A DNA stretch of 44,992 nt from Thomasclavelia sp. (lineage in GTDB: Bacteria; Bacillota_I; Bacilli_A; Erysipelotrichales; Coprobacillaceae). This document shows positions 25,272 through 35,015 of the stretch, piece by piece. A program made the translations under genes and the position numbers. The first letter of the stretch is position 1, and each line of letters opens with the position of its first letter. The notes under the pieces were generated by a model. That model made no database searches. It had not been told where the DNA came from and saw only the letters and a list, made by a program, of their open reading frames with translations. Where the stretch lies: assembly GCA_020025035.1 (NCBI GenBank), contig JAHHSU010000003.1, positions 1-44,992 of the forward strand, in the 5' to 3' direction.

Positions 25272-25763
25272 ATGAAATATCATAATATTACAAAAGATGA
25301 TATGTTAAATGGTGATGGATTACGAGTTGTATTATGGGTTTCTGGGTGTAATCATGCCTGCCCGCATTGCCATAATCCACATACATGGGATCCAAATTCT
25401 GGAATTGACTTTGACCAAGAGGCTAAAAAGGAAATATTTGATTTATTAGATAAAGATTATATTACTGGAATTACATTTACTGGTGGAGATCCATTGTTTC
25501 CAGATAATAGAGAAACTATTGGCAATTTAATTAAAGAAATCCACCACCAATATTCAAATAAAACAATATGGTTATATACTGGATATCTATACGAAGAGAT
25601 TGTATCATTAGATTTTATAAAGTATATTGATGTGATTGTAGATGGACCATTTATTATGGCTCAATGTGATCCACAATTACATTGGAAAGGTAGCTCCAAT
25701 CAAAGAGTAATTGATGTAAAAGAAACAATGCAATTAGGAAAAATTGTATTGCATAATTGTTAG
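25272..25763 (+). CDS. nrdG: Anaerobic ribonucleotide reductase activating protein (radical SAM)
   Basis: 163 residues from the ATG at 25272. The frame extends 15 codons further into nrdD, but the MKYHNITKDDMLNGDGLR start fits the family. The radical-SAM cluster is C26-x3-C30-x2-C33 (CNHACPHC), and FTGGDPL follows as the SAM-binding glycine motif. It generates the glycyl radical on NrdD using S-adenosylmethionine and a reduced 4Fe-4S cluster. The operon pair is universal for class III enzymes. Confidence 0.95.
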   Translation: MKYHNITKDDMLNGDGLRVVLWVSGCNHACPHCHNPHTWDPNSGIDFDQEAKKEIFDLLDKDYITGITFTGGDPLFPDNRETIGNLIKEIHHQYSNKTIWLYTGYLYEEIVSLDFIKYIDVIVDGPFIMAQCDPQLHWKGSSNQRVIDVKETMQLGKIVLHNC

Positions 25764-25771
25764 ATATAAAT

Positions 25772-25814
25772 AAAAATCCAAGGAATGTTGTATGAAACAT
25801 CTCTTGGATTTTTT
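25772..25814. terminator. Bidirectional terminator between nrdG and uppP
   Basis: AAAAATCCAAG (25772-25782) pairs perfectly with CTTGGATTTTT (25803-25813). The A- and T-flanks give a U-run for both converging transcripts. Confidence 0.8.
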
Positions 25815-25816
25815 AC

Positions 25817-26647
25817 TTAATGAATGACATAAAAATACACAAGTACCAGTATCCCTAAAATAATACGATACCAACCAAATACCTTAAAATCATGTTTTTT
25901 AATATAACTCATAAGAAATTTAATGGCAAGTATAGAAACGACAAATGCTACTACTAGCCCAACTAATAAATACGACAATTCTAACATACTAAAAGAAAAA
26001 CCAACTTTAACTAATTTTAATAAGCTTGCTCCAAACATTACAGGTATTGCTAAAAAAAAGGTAAATTCTGCTGCAACAACCCTGCTTACTCCAATCATCA
26101 TAGCTCCTAAAATAGTAGCACCTGATCTAGAAGTACCTGGAAAAATTGCTGCGATTACTTGAAATACTCCTATCATTAATGCTACACGATAATTTAATTT
26201 AGAAAGCGAATTTACTCTAGGACGTGTATTTTTATTCTTGTTTTCTATCCAAATAAACCCAATTCCAAATACAATTAATGCAATAGATACTACAGTTGCA
26301 TTATAAAAATACTTATCAATCCAATCATCTAGTAATATTCCAATAATTGCGGCTGGTATACAGGCAACTAAAATTTTTCCCCACAAATTAAGTTTTTGTC
26401 GATTTACAACAATTTTTCCTTGCACTTTTTGAAGTGGAAAAATCGTATTCCAATACAGTAACACAACTGCTAAAATAGCACCTAGTTGAATAACTACAAA
26501 AAATACTTCCTTAAATGAGTCACTAGCAGACAACTGAATAAACTCATCTACTAATATCATATGCCCTGTACTACTAATAGGGAGCCATTCCGTTATTCCT
26601 TCTACTATTCCTAAAAAAATAACCTTTAAGAATTCTAATATATACAT
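25817..26647 (-). CDS. uppP: Undecaprenyl-diphosphatase (UppP/BacA)
   Basis: 276 residues, polytopic membrane enzyme. Both family motifs are present: [14 protein letters not shown] (residues 16-29) and [10 protein letters not shown] (the PGTSRSG motif). It dephosphorylates undecaprenyl diphosphate to recycle the lipid carrier for peptidoglycan and surface polysaccharides; overexpression of the family confers bacitracin tolerance. AGGAGG precedes the ATG. It lies 81 bp downstream of the EamA transporter in the same direction, at the end of the polysaccharide cluster, which fits a supply role for the carrier. Confidence 0.95.
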   Translation of the reverse strand: MYILEFLKVIFLGIVEGITEWLPISSTGHMILVDEFIQLSASDSFKEVFFVVIQLGAILAVVLLYWNTIFPLQKVQGKIVVNRQKLNLWGKILVACIPAAIIGILLDDWIDKYFYNATVVSIALIVFGIGFIWIENKNKNTRPRVNSLSKLNYRVALMIGVFQVIAAIFPGTSRSGATILGAMMIGVSRVVAAEFTFFLAIPVMFGASLLKLVKVGFSFSMLELSYLLVGLVVAFVVSILAIKFLMSYIKKHDFKVFGWYRIILGILVLVYFYVIH

Positions 26648-26728
26648 CTATTTTCTCCTCCTACTCACCGTTTAATTTCCTTATATTCTATATCATTATA
26701 TTATATCAAGTATCTTTTAGACATTTTA

Positions 26729-27580
26729 CTATGATTTTGATCGCATAAACATATAAGTAGAAATACTAAAAATAATCATATATCCAATCAAACTCATGAT
26801 ATCTGGTGTTTGTCCAAAAAGGAAAAAACCAAATATTGCTGAAAAGAGTACTTGAGAATAATCATAAATAGAAATCTCTTTTGCAGGTGCATATGAATAA
26901 GCGGTAGTTACAGCAAACTGACCTCCTGTTGCAAATAAACCTGCTAATAATAAATAGATGGTTTGTTGAATACTCATTGCTTCATAATGGAAAATTAACC
27001 ATGGTAAAACTGTTAAACAAGAAAATGTAGAAAAGAAGAAAACAATCATTGCTTTACGTTCTTTTCTTATTCCTAAATACCTAACCATTGTATAAGCCAT
27101 ACCTGCTCCTAATGCACCTAATACACCAATTAATGATGGAACTAAATCTGGATTGTAAAAATTTGGTTTTACAATAAATAAACTTCCAATAAATGCTAGT
27201 ATAATAGCACTGATTTGATATAACTTCATTCTTTCCTTTAATATTAGTAATGAAAAAATAATCGTAAAAAATGGAGATAATTTATTCAACATAGAAGCAT
27301 CAGATAATACTAAATGATCAACTGCATAAAAATTACACAAAATTCCAATAGTACCAAATGTTGCACGTAATACTAATAACCAAAAATTACCCTTTTGAAT
27401 TTTAAAACCTTCTTTAGAACGAAGTAAAACTATTAATGCAAATACAAATGCAACAATATTACGAAAAAAGCTTTTTTGAATTGGATTAATATCTCCAGAT
27501 AATTTCACAAATGTATTCATTAAAGAAAAACATAAAGAGGCTAATATAATATATTGGATTGCCCTTTTTTTATTAGACAT
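26729..27580 (-). CDS. EamA/DMT-family transporter
   Basis: 283 residues with about ten transmembrane helices in two related halves, as in drug/metabolite transporters. The first half has SLCFSLMNTFVKLSG; NKLSPFFTIIFSLLILKER at the end of the first half is the classic EamA feature. The substrate cannot be told from sequence. It overlaps the upstream glycosyltransferase by 8 bp, so it is co-translated with the polysaccharide operon. It could export a metabolite or a glycan-related intermediate (speculative). Confidence 0.85.
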   Translation of the reverse strand: MSNKKRAIQYIILASLCFSLMNTFVKLSGDINPIQKSFFRNIVAFVFALIVLLRSKEGFKIQKGNFWLLVLRATFGTIGILCNFYAVDHLVLSDASMLNKLSPFFTIIFSLLILKERMKLYQISAIILAFIGSLFIVKPNFYNPDLVPSLIGVLGALGAGMAYTMVRYLGIRKERKAMIVFFFSTFSCLTVLPWLIFHYEAMSIQQTIYLLLAGLFATGGQFAVTTAYSYAPAKEISIYDYSQVLFSAIFGFFLFGQTPDIMSLIGYMIIFSISTYMFMRSKS

Positions 27581-28439
27581 TTTTATTTTTCATTCCTTTC
27601 AAAATTGCACCCGCTCTTACACTATCTAATCGAAATAAATACCATAATACTTTAAGATATTTCCTTAAATAGATTTCCACCTTTATTTGATGATATCTAT
27701 TTCCTACCATTTGACGATATTTATTCATAAAATGTAGTTGACTTCTAGTTAACCACTCTAACTGAAACGAAGATGAATCCCCACTTGAAGAAGATACTTT
27801 ATGATAAATCACTGCTTTACTGACATACATAATTTTATATTTTTTTCCTACTTGCACACAATAGTCTAAATCTTCAAAATACATAAAGTAATCTTCTGGA
27901 AGTTTTCCTATATCTAAAATAACCTCTTTTTTAATCAACATACAACAACCATTAACAAAATCCATTTGTTTTTGTTCAATTAAATGATTATTTGGCATTT
28001 TATTTTGTCTATTATACCCTACAAATAAATTCCAGTTTATTGTTCCTCCTGCTGACCATATCTTATCTTTTTGATGATAATAAAGTATTTTAGGTGCAAC
28101 TATTCCCACTCCATTATTCAAACTTACACTTACTAATTCATTTAAAAAATCTGGTTCTACAGTAGTATCATTATTTAATAATAATATCTGATCACAGTGA
28201 TGTTTTAATGCATACTCAATTCCAATATTATTTCCATATGCAAAACCACCATTATAATCACTTTTTAATAAAGTAATATTAGAAATAGCAAGAAGTTTTG
28301 AATATGAATCATCTGTAGAACAGTTGTCTACTACAATAATTTCATAACAAGGATAATGAATATTTTGAAGACTGTAAATGCATTCTATTGTATCTTGATA
28401 TGTATTATAATTTAATAAAATAATTCCTACTTTATCCAT
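27573..28439 (-). CDS. Glycosyltransferase family 2 (rhamnosyltransferase-like)
   Basis: 288 residues. The GT-A fold starts VGIILLNYNTYQDTIECIYSL with the nucleotide-binding VVDNCSTDDSY, the metal-binding LLNNDTTVEPDF and the acceptor-side YFEDLDYC. This variant resembles the rhamnosyl/galactofuranosyl transferases of O-antigen and capsule loci. There is no membrane helix, so it probably acts at the inner face of the membrane on a lipid-linked glycan. It lies 44 bp after galU and overlaps the EamA gene. Confidence 0.87.
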   Translation of the reverse strand: MDKVGIILLNYNTYQDTIECIYSLQNIHYPCYEIIVVDNCSTDDSYSKLLAISNITLLKSDYNGGFAYGNNIGIEYALKHHCDQILLLNNDTTVEPDFLNELVSVSLNNGVGIVAPKILYYHQKDKIWSAGGTINWNLFVGYNRQNKMPNNHLIEQKQMDFVNGCCMLIKKEVILDIGKLPEDYFMYFEDLDYCVQVGKKYKIMYVSKAVIYHKVSSSSGDSSSFQLEWLTRSQLHFMNKYRQMVGNRYHQIKVEIYLRKYLKVLWYLFRLDSVRAGAILKGMKNKNV

Positions 28440-28483
28440 AATTTTGTCTCCTACATCATTTTAAAAAAGAGTAAGAATTCTCT

Positions 28484-29383
28484 CTATTTTTTTACTAGTG
28501 TTTGAATATAATCTAACACTTGTTCTTTTAATTCATCTCTTTCTAAAGCAAAATCAATATTTGCCTGAATAAATCCAAATTTGTCTCCTACATCATAGCG
28601 TTTCCCTTCAAAATCATAGGCATATACTGCTTGACGATCCATTAAATGTTTAATAGCATCTGTTAATTGAACCTCATTTCCTGCTCCTCTACCTTGCAAA
28701 GAAAGTAATTCAAATATTTCAGGAGTTAATACATACCTTCCTAAAACAGCAAGTTGACTAGGTGCCTTATCAATACTTGGTTTTTCCACCATATCTGATA
28801 ATTTAACTAACCTTCCCTTTGGTTTATATGACTTTGACGGTGAAACAATTCCATACTTACTTACATCCTTTTTAGCAACTGTTTGTACTCCTACAATAGA
28901 TGCCTGAACTTTTTCAAACTCATTAATTAATTGTTTTAATGCAGGTTCTCCATCATGATTTACTACTACATCATCCCCTAATAAAATAGCAAATGGTTCA
29001 TCACCGATAAATGATTTAGCACATAATATCGCATCTCCTAATCCTTTAGGTTCTTTTTGACGTATATAAAAAATATTGGCTAAGTTAGAAATATCATTAA
29101 TAATTTCTAACTGTTGATTTTTTCCTGACGCTTTTAATCTTTCCTCTAGTTCATAATTTTTATCGAAATGATTTTCCATAACATGTTTTGTACTATTTGT
29201 AATAATCAATACTTCTTCTATTCCACTTGCTACTGCTTCTTCAATAATGTATTGAATGGTAGGAATATCTACAATAGGTAACATTTCTTTAGGTAATGCT
29301 TTAGTTGCTGGTAAAAAACGTGTCCCTAACCCAGCTGCAGGAATTACTGCTTTTTTTACTTTTTGCTTACTAAATCGAATCAT
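28484..29383 (-). CDS. galU: UTP--glucose-1-phosphate uridylyltransferase
   Basis: Makes UDP-glucose, the donor for glucosylation and precursor of other UDP-sugars. 299 residues from the ATG at 29383, chosen because AAGGAG is 6 bases upstream. An in-frame ATG at 29407 would overlap the previous gene and lacks such a site. Signature VIPAAGLGTRFLPATKALPK with EMLPI next, then GLGDAI and the LGDDVV metal site. It sits within the glycosyltransferase operon, which points to a role in surface polysaccharide supply. Confidence 0.95.
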   Translation of the reverse strand: MIRFSKQKVKKAVIPAAGLGTRFLPATKALPKEMLPIVDIPTIQYIIEEAVASGIEEVLIITNSTKHVMENHFDKNYELEERLKASGKNQQLEIINDISNLANIFYIRQKEPKGLGDAILCAKSFIGDEPFAILLGDDVVVNHDGEPALKQLINEFEKVQASIVGVQTVAKKDVSKYGIVSPSKSYKPKGRLVKLSDMVEKPSIDKAPSQLAVLGRYVLTPEIFELLSLQGRGAGNEVQLTDAIKHLMDRQAVYAYDFEGKRYDVGDKFGFIQANIDFALERDELKEQVLDYIQTLVKK

Positions 29384-29393
29384 ACTTTTCTCC

Positions 29394-30479
29394 TTACTTA
29401 AATACATCTAACAATATACTAGATGTATGACATACATCATATTGTTTGGCTGTATTAATTGCATTATTTTTAATTATTTCTTTTTCTTGTTTAGAAATTT
29501 GATCAATTGAATGGATACGATGTACTAAATTTGTAGTACTTTTAGAGGCAAAAAAGAAACCATTTTCACCATCTACTAAATAACTAGTAGGTCCATAATT
29601 GTTAGCAATAATACATATACATCCACATGCCATTGCTTCTAATCCTACAAGTCCTAAACTTTCACTTTTTCGATATGTTGGAAAAATAAAATACTCTAAA
29701 CTATTATATATATGCACTAATGTTGCTTGATCAACAAGCGGGAATCTAATAATCTTATCTTCCATATGATAAAAATGTATTAACTGTTCTAACTCTTTGT
29801 TTTGATCCCCGCTTCCTACTAAAATAAGCTTTCTAGTATCATTATTTTTACTTAATTCATATCCCATTTCTACAAAAATTTCCCAACCTTTATGAGCATC
29901 CACACGACTAATATATCCAATATATTCTACGTTTTTGTCTAATCCTAAAATTCTTTTTGATTCTAATTGATTTTGAGGCTTAAATATACTACAGTCTACG
30001 CCACCTGATGGGTATAAGACTATCTTAGTTGGATCAACATGATAAAGATTAACTAACTGTTTTTTAAAATACATAGAAGGTGCAATAATAGTATTTGCTA
30101 AAGGTAAAATCATTGCACTTCTTTTTTCATTCCGATACATCCATTCTTCTTCCATTACCACATCATTTCCATGTACGTTTAGCACAATATTCATATTTGG
30201 CTTTAAAATAGATAAACACTTAATTGGAATAACAATATGGGAAACATAATGACCATATAAATAATCATAATGATGCAACCATCCTTTAAATATCGACATA
30301 ATAAAAAATTGAAGATAATCTATAACTTTCCATAACTTAGAATCATGTTTTTTTAAGCTAACAACATCAACAATATATCCATTATTACGTAATAACTTTA
30401 CAGTATTTTCAATAAAAACACCATAATGAGGATATTTTTTAGATGGATACATATTGGTAACTACTAGTATTTTTTTCAT
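29394..30479 (-). CDS. Glycosyltransferase family 4
   Basis: 361 residues with the GT-B fold. The N-terminal Rossmann domain starts ILVVTNMYPSKKYPHYGVFIE and contains NVHGNDVV. The C-terminal donor domain has YIGYISRVDAHKGWEIFVE (the GRL/K-type motif) and the EX7E region SESLGLVGLEAMACG. It transfers a sugar from a nucleotide donor with retention of configuration; donor and acceptor are unknown. It starts 3 bases after the DUF1972 gene and ends 10 bases before galU, so it is part of the operon. Confidence 0.88.
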   Translation of the reverse strand: MKKILVVTNMYPSKKYPHYGVFIENTVKLLRNNGYIVDVVSLKKHDSKLWKVIDYLQFFIMSIFKGWLHHYDYLYGHYVSHIVIPIKCLSILKPNMNIVLNVHGNDVVMEEEWMYRNEKRSAMILPLANTIIAPSMYFKKQLVNLYHVDPTKIVLYPSGGVDCSIFKPQNQLESKRILGLDKNVEYIGYISRVDAHKGWEIFVEMGYELSKNNDTRKLILVGSGDQNKELEQLIHFYHMEDKIIRFPLVDQATLVHIYNSLEYFIFPTYRKSESLGLVGLEAMACGCICIIANNYGPTSYLVDGENGFFFASKSTTNLVHRIHSIDQISKQEKEIIKNNAINTAKQYDVCHTSSILLDVFK

Positions 30480-30482
30480 ATA

Positions 30483-31646
30483 TTATCCTTTCAAAAACAA
30501 TTGTTCATATTGTGCTACAATAAGTGGCCAATTATATACGTCATGAATACGCTGTTTTGCTTTTTTCCCAAGACATTCAATTTGACTTGCATCATAATGT
30601 TTTTCTATATCATCAATTAAATGAGCTAAATTTCCAGGATCTTTTGTAAAATACTTTGTGCAATCTAATCCAACAGAATAATTAAATTCGACATTCAATA
30701 AAATGTTTAAATCTGTAGTTGCAAGAGACTCCAACAATGACGGATTTGTTCCTCCCACTTCATGTCCATGAATATATCCAAACGCATTTTTTCGAATTAA
30801 ATACAATAACTCTTGATCATAGACTGTTCCTACAAAGACAATACGTCCATCATTCAAAAAATTTGTTTTTCGTTGTAGTTGATGATAAAACTTATTTTTT
30901 TCTACATTTGTAATAATTACTAATTTTTTGGTAGTATGACTATTCATAAATTCTTTAATAATAGTTTCATAATTATTTTCAGGTACAAATCGACCTACAA
31001 TCAAATAATAATTATGATGAATAATATGAAATTGTTGATACCACTGATACAAATCATCTAATTTGTTAATTCCAAAATCTTCTTTATATTGGTATGCACC
31101 ATAGGCAATAAATGTTGTTTGAGGATGATATTTAAAATAAGTATCTATGATATATTTTTCTATTCCAATAGAATCACTAATCACTAAATTACAATGTTTT
31201 ACAATAGATTTTTCAGAATACTTTAAATATTTTCGTACTGGAAGTGACCATTTTGTTCGTTTCCATTCATGTCCATCTGGATTAATATATAATTTGATTC
31301 CTAAATGTTTTAATTTTTTCCAAAATGGTAATAAAAATGGTCCAGCTGTACAACCAAGCATATAGATAATAGCATCATTAATTTGGTTTTTTTTCACATA
31401 TTCAATAACATATTGTAATGCCATAACATCATAATAAATAACTCTTGCAGGCCCAATAGATGGAACAGGAACTTGAAAACACCTAGCCTGGCAATATTCA
31501 TATTCTCCTTTAGTCTTCCCTAAACAAGCTACATGATATTGAATTTCACTTGATACTTTATTTTTTACTAGTTGTTCACAAAATGTTTCAAATCCACCAT
31601 ATTTTGCAGGTATGCCTTTACATCCTATAATAAAAACATGTTTCAT
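30483..31646 (-). CDS. DUF1972 glycosyltransferase, probable rhamnosyltransferase
   Basis: 387 residues. The start MKHVFIIGCKGIPAKYGGFE with TFCEQLV next is the DUF1972 signature of Cps2T/WchF-type beta-1,4-rhamnosyltransferases, which add the second sugar of streptococcal-like capsule repeats. A GT-B C-terminal domain follows (YLIVGRFVPENNYETII; GHEVGGTNPSLLESLA). The acceptor would be a lipid-linked monosaccharide. GAGGTGG lies upstream. No dTDP-rhamnose genes are in the window, so the rhamnose assignment relies on the family. Confidence 0.85.
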   Translation of the reverse strand: MKHVFIIGCKGIPAKYGGFETFCEQLVKNKVSSEIQYHVACLGKTKGEYEYCQARCFQVPVPSIGPARVIYYDVMALQYVIEYVKKNQINDAIIYMLGCTAGPFLLPFWKKLKHLGIKLYINPDGHEWKRTKWSLPVRKYLKYSEKSIVKHCNLVISDSIGIEKYIIDTYFKYHPQTTFIAYGAYQYKEDFGINKLDDLYQWYQQFHIIHHNYYLIVGRFVPENNYETIIKEFMNSHTTKKLVIITNVEKNKFYHQLQRKTNFLNDGRIVFVGTVYDQELLYLIRKNAFGYIHGHEVGGTNPSLLESLATTDLNILLNVEFNYSVGLDCTKYFTKDPGNLAHLIDDIEKHYDASQIECLGKKAKQRIHDVYNWPLIVAQYEQLFLKG

Positions 31647-31677
31647 GCCTCCACCTCTAATTCTTTTAATTTATTTA

Positions 31678-32646
31678 CTACTTGATTGCTGCAATGATAT
31701 CACCTATAGCAGTTCTAATAGTACCCATTCTAAAATATTTCCCCATAAGTAAATTTTTTAATAACCTAAAATACTGATGTTTAGATATTAAATCAATTCG
31801 ATTTACAATGTAATCATATTTTTTAGAAAAATATATTTTATCTTCTATAGAAAATCCACTTAGATGAATACAAAACATCAAGATTGGTAATTCTCTTTTT
31901 AATATTTCCACTCGATCTTCTACACGATGATGATAATACTGTTCTCCTTGATAAATGGTGTTTTCTAATCCAATAGTATTATTATCATGAATACGATATT
32001 CAATCAAAGGTTTATTCAAGAAATAACAACCATCATGACTTGAAGCAATAATGTTCATTTCCCAATCATGAGGATTATTAGCATCAATGCATGTTATCCA
32101 TTCATCACTCACACTTTTTGAAATTGCCATCGTACATCCTTGACAAAAATTTCGTTGACATAAAAGTTTCATATCCATTTTTACTAAATCATTTTCCTTA
32201 ATCATAAATGGAATTAAATGATAATTAGAATATCCTTTTTTGGTTGGATATTCTATTCTATTTGAGTGCTTATCTATCACATAAAAACTAGTACCTAGTG
32301 ATAAAATATGTGGATTTTCCTCCATAATAGAAACCATTTCTTCTACTTTTGTTGGTAACCATTTATCATCTTGATCTGATAAAAAAATAATGTCACCACT
32401 AGCTTTTTCTAACGCTTTTTTAAAATTAAGTTGATAACCTATATTTTTTTTGTTTTTTTCTAATACCCAATGATGTAAGTCATGAGTCTTGATATAATTT
32501 TGAATCATTGAATAGGTTTTATCTGTTGACTTATCATCTATAATAATTACTTCATCCAATGCACGTGTTTGTCCTAAAACAGAATCTAATTGTTCTATAA
32601 TATATTTTTCTCCATTATATACTGCCATTATAAATGATATTTTCAC
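31678..32646 (-). CDS. Glycosyltransferase family 2
   Basis: 322 residues from a GTG at 32646, which has GAGG (32655-32658) 8 bases upstream. An ATG at 32652 and one at 32697 are poorer: one is too close to the site, the other upstream of the likely transcript start. GT-A motifs: ISFIMAVYNGEKYIIEQLDS, IIDDKSTDKTY and FLSDQDDKWLPTKVE (DxD). First gene of the polysaccharide operon, 31 bp before the DUF1972 gene. Donor and acceptor are unknown. Confidence 0.87.
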   Translation of the reverse strand: MKISFIMAVYNGEKYIIEQLDSVLGQTRALDEVIIIDDKSTDKTYSMIQNYIKTHDLHHWVLEKNKKNIGYQLNFKKALEKASGDIIFLSDQDDKWLPTKVEEMVSIMEENPHILSLGTSFYVIDKHSNRIEYPTKKGYSNYHLIPFMIKENDLVKMDMKLLCQRNFCQGCTMAISKSVSDEWITCIDANNPHDWEMNIIASSHDGCYFLNKPLIEYRIHDNNTIGLENTIYQGEQYYHHRVEDRVEILKRELPILMFCIHLSGFSIEDKIYFSKKYDYIVNRIDLISKHQYFRLLKNLLMGKYFRMGTIRTAIGDIIAAIK

Positions 32647-32668
32647 AATCATCACCTCTATGTCTAAT

Positions 32669-32697
32669 AGTATATAAGATTCAAGAAATATAAACAA
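32669..32697 (-). promoter_or_regulatory. Promoter of the polysaccharide operon
   Basis: On the minus strand, TTGTTT (32692-32697) and TATACT (32669-32674) are 17 bp apart, about 25 bases before the GTG start at 32646. Confidence 0.65.
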
Positions 32698-32721
32698 GTA
32701 GAATATAATCGATCCATAAAT

Positions 32722-32748
32722 AAAAAGTGTACAAAACTGTACACTTTT
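32722..32748 (-). terminator. Terminator downstream of apt
   Basis: AAAAGTGTACA (32723-32733) and TGTACACTTTT (32738-32748) form a perfect 11-bp stem with a 4-nt loop, and A/T flanks give a U-run on the minus strand. It separates apt from the polysaccharide operon promoter. Confidence 0.8.
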
Positions 32749-32796
32749 ATGTTCCTAAATTGTTTTAATCATTATATCATAAATAAATTTAGTTAC

Positions 32797-33312
32797 TTAT
32801 TTATACTGTATCAAAGAAAAAATATCATAGTCCTTTAATAACTCTCGTGCATTAAACTGTTCTAATTCAATAAGACAACATATTCCTACTACTTCTCCAC
32901 CTAGTTTTTCAATCATTTTGATTGTCGCTTCAATGGTACCTCCTGTTGCTAATAAATCATCAATTACAACTACTTTTTGTCCCTTAGAAATAGCATCAAC
33001 ATGCATGTATAACTCATTTTTACCATATTCTAAATCGTATGATTCACAAATTGTTTCTCTAGGTAATTTACCAGGTTTTCTAACAGGAACAAATCCAATA
33101 TTTAATCCATATGCAACTGGACATCCAAATAAAAAGCCTCTAGATTCAGGTGCAACAACCATATTTGCACCTTTGCTTTTTACATATTTAATCATTTGTT
33201 GAATTACTTCTTGATACGCTGTTCCATCTTGCATAATGGGAGTAATATCCTTAAATAAAATTCCAGCATGTGGAAAATCTGGCACATCTTTTATGAATTT
33301 TTCGAGTTCCAT
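32797..33312 (-). CDS. apt: Adenine phosphoribosyltransferase
   Basis: Converts adenine and PRPP to AMP in purine salvage. 171 residues, the standard length. The start ELEKFIKDVPDFPHAGILFK and the PRPP-binding loop VVVIDDLLATGGT near residues 115-127 are characteristic. It lies 47 bp after recJ in the same direction, the order recJ-apt also seen in Bacillus (there followed by relA, which is absent here). Confidence 0.96.
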   Translation of the reverse strand: MELEKFIKDVPDFPHAGILFKDITPIMQDGTAYQEVIQQMIKYVKSKGANMVVAPESRGFLFGCPVAYGLNIGFVPVRKPGKLPRETICESYDLEYGKNELYMHVDAISKGQKVVVIDDLLATGGTIEATIKMIEKLGGEVVGICCLIELEQFNARELLKDYDIFSLIQYK

Positions 33313-33359
33313 TCTCCTACCTCCTACACATACGTTTCTATTATATCAAACTTCATTGA

Positions 33360-34985
33360 CTATTCAATACATTTTAAATTCATCTGAATAGACTTTATTC
33401 CTTGAAATTCATTAATAGATAGTGTACCAAAAATATCATAAATGTTTCCTTCTTTAAATTCATATGGACAATTAAAATATAATGCATTCCATTCAGTATT
33501 ATCTTTAACACATTGTAAACGCATATGTTTTGTATCACTTAAAGGAATAACTTTTTGAATTGTTACATGTTCTATACAAAATATTGGTTCTTCATTTCCT
33601 TGTCCAAATGGTTCTAACACTTTTAATGATACAATATTTTCTATTGTTAAATCACTTGCTTCAATTACTAAGCAAGGATTACATTGTTCCACGTATTCTT
33701 GATTTAAAATAGCCTGTTTTATCTTGTTTTCAAAAGAAGGAATTCTATCATATTTTAATGTAAATCCTGCTGCAAGTTCATGGCCACCAAAAAACAATAA
33801 ATCATCACTTGCTTCTTCTAAAAAACGATTTAAATGAAACCCTGGAATAGCTCTTGCACTTCCTTTATATACATTATTTTTTTCATCATAATTCATTACA
33901 AATGATACTTGATTTCTTTCTTTTGTAAATCGACTTGCTAATAAACCTATAATACCTTCATGAATTGGCTTTTCATATAAAAAAACAAATGGTGCTTCTA
34001 CAGGTATATCCTTTTGAAGTGTAGCATACAATTCATTAGTGAGATTTTGTCTTTTTTTGTTTATCTCCACTGCTTTATTTGCAAAATCATGCAAAAACGT
34101 TTGATTATTTTTTGTATATTGATCTCCTGTAACAAAATATTTTACACAAATATTAGGATTAATAAGCTCTGGTAACCTACCAAATGAATTTATTTTAGGT
34201 ACAATTGTAAATCCAATTGTTGAAGTTGTATAAGCTTTATTACTTCCTAATAACAAACTAAGTGCAGGGAATTGTTTTTTGTTCATGATAGAAAGTGCTT
34301 TTTTAACTATTGCTCTATTTTCACTCACTAAAGGCATCATATCACTAATTGTTGTAATAGCTGCTAAGCAAAATAAATATGGATCATGCCTATTTAATAA
34401 CTTGGTAGTTAATTTGTAGGCTACCATTCCACCAGATATTTCCTTAAATGGATAACTAGGTGATAATTTTGGATGTAAAAAAGCATAGGCATTGGGTAAA
34501 TCATTTGATAATGCGTGGTGGTCAGTCACAATCACATCTATCCCTAATTCTGTAGCCTTGTCAATAGCATCAAATGCTTTAATCCCATTATCTACTGTAA
34601 TGATGAGTGAATATCCTTTACTAGCAATTTGATTAACTCGATCCACATTTAATCCATAACCATCTTCAAAACGATGAGGAATATGATATCCCACTTCTTT
34701 ACCAATCATGTTAAATGCTTTTACTAAAATACTAGTAGCTAAAATACCATCACAATCATAGTCGCCATATACACATATTTTTTCATGATTTTCAATAGCT
34801 TCCATAATTCTAGTATATACTTCATCACTTTCTTCTAATAAATCAAAATTATAAAACATCATTTGTTCTAAATGTTGTAATTGATTTTCATCCATTTTTA
34901 AATAATCCATCACTTTACTAAATAATGGATTATGGTGTGAAACATATTGTATGTAATCTTTACTATAAAACTTTTCCCATTTCAT
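33360..34985 (-). CDS. recJ: Single-stranded-DNA exonuclease RecJ (short form)
   Basis: 541 residues from the ATG at 34985 (GGAGG 5 bases upstream; the in-frame TTG at 34997 overlaps that site). DHH-family motifs: VYGDYDCDGILATS (motif I), ITVDNG, VTDHHALSND (DHH motif) and later GGHELAAGFTL of the DHHA1 domain. RecJ is a 5'-3' exonuclease of recombination and mismatch repair. Bacillus RecJ is about 790 residues; this one stops soon after the OB-like domain (LEPFGQGNEEPIF ...), so the extra C-terminal domain of longer forms is missing. Confidence 0.9.
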   Translation of the reverse strand: MKWEKFYSKDYIQYVSHHNPLFSKVMDYLKMDENQLQHLEQMMFYNFDLLEESDEVYTRIMEAIENHEKICVYGDYDCDGILATSILVKAFNMIGKEVGYHIPHRFEDGYGLNVDRVNQIASKGYSLIITVDNGIKAFDAIDKATELGIDVIVTDHHALSNDLPNAYAFLHPKLSPSYPFKEISGGMVAYKLTTKLLNRHDPYLFCLAAITTISDMMPLVSENRAIVKKALSIMNKKQFPALSLLLGSNKAYTTSTIGFTIVPKINSFGRLPELINPNICVKYFVTGDQYTKNNQTFLHDFANKAVEINKKRQNLTNELYATLQKDIPVEAPFVFLYEKPIHEGIIGLLASRFTKERNQVSFVMNYDEKNNVYKGSARAIPGFHLNRFLEEASDDLLFFGGHELAAGFTLKYDRIPSFENKIKQAILNQEYVEQCNPCLVIEASDLTIENIVSLKVLEPFGQGNEEPIFCIEHVTIQKVIPLSDTKHMRLQCVKDNTEWNALYFNCPYEFKEGNIYDIFGTLSINEFQGIKSIQMNLKCIE

Positions 34986-34995
34986 ATTTTCCTCC

Positions 34996-35015
34996 AAAAA
35001 AAAAGCGAGTATAGC
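34996..35015 (-). terminator. Possible weak attenuator between the ComN-like gene and recJ
   Basis: On the minus strand a short AAGC/GCTT hairpin is followed by nine T just before the recJ ribosome binding site. The stem is only 4 bp, so read-through is likely. Confidence 0.3.
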
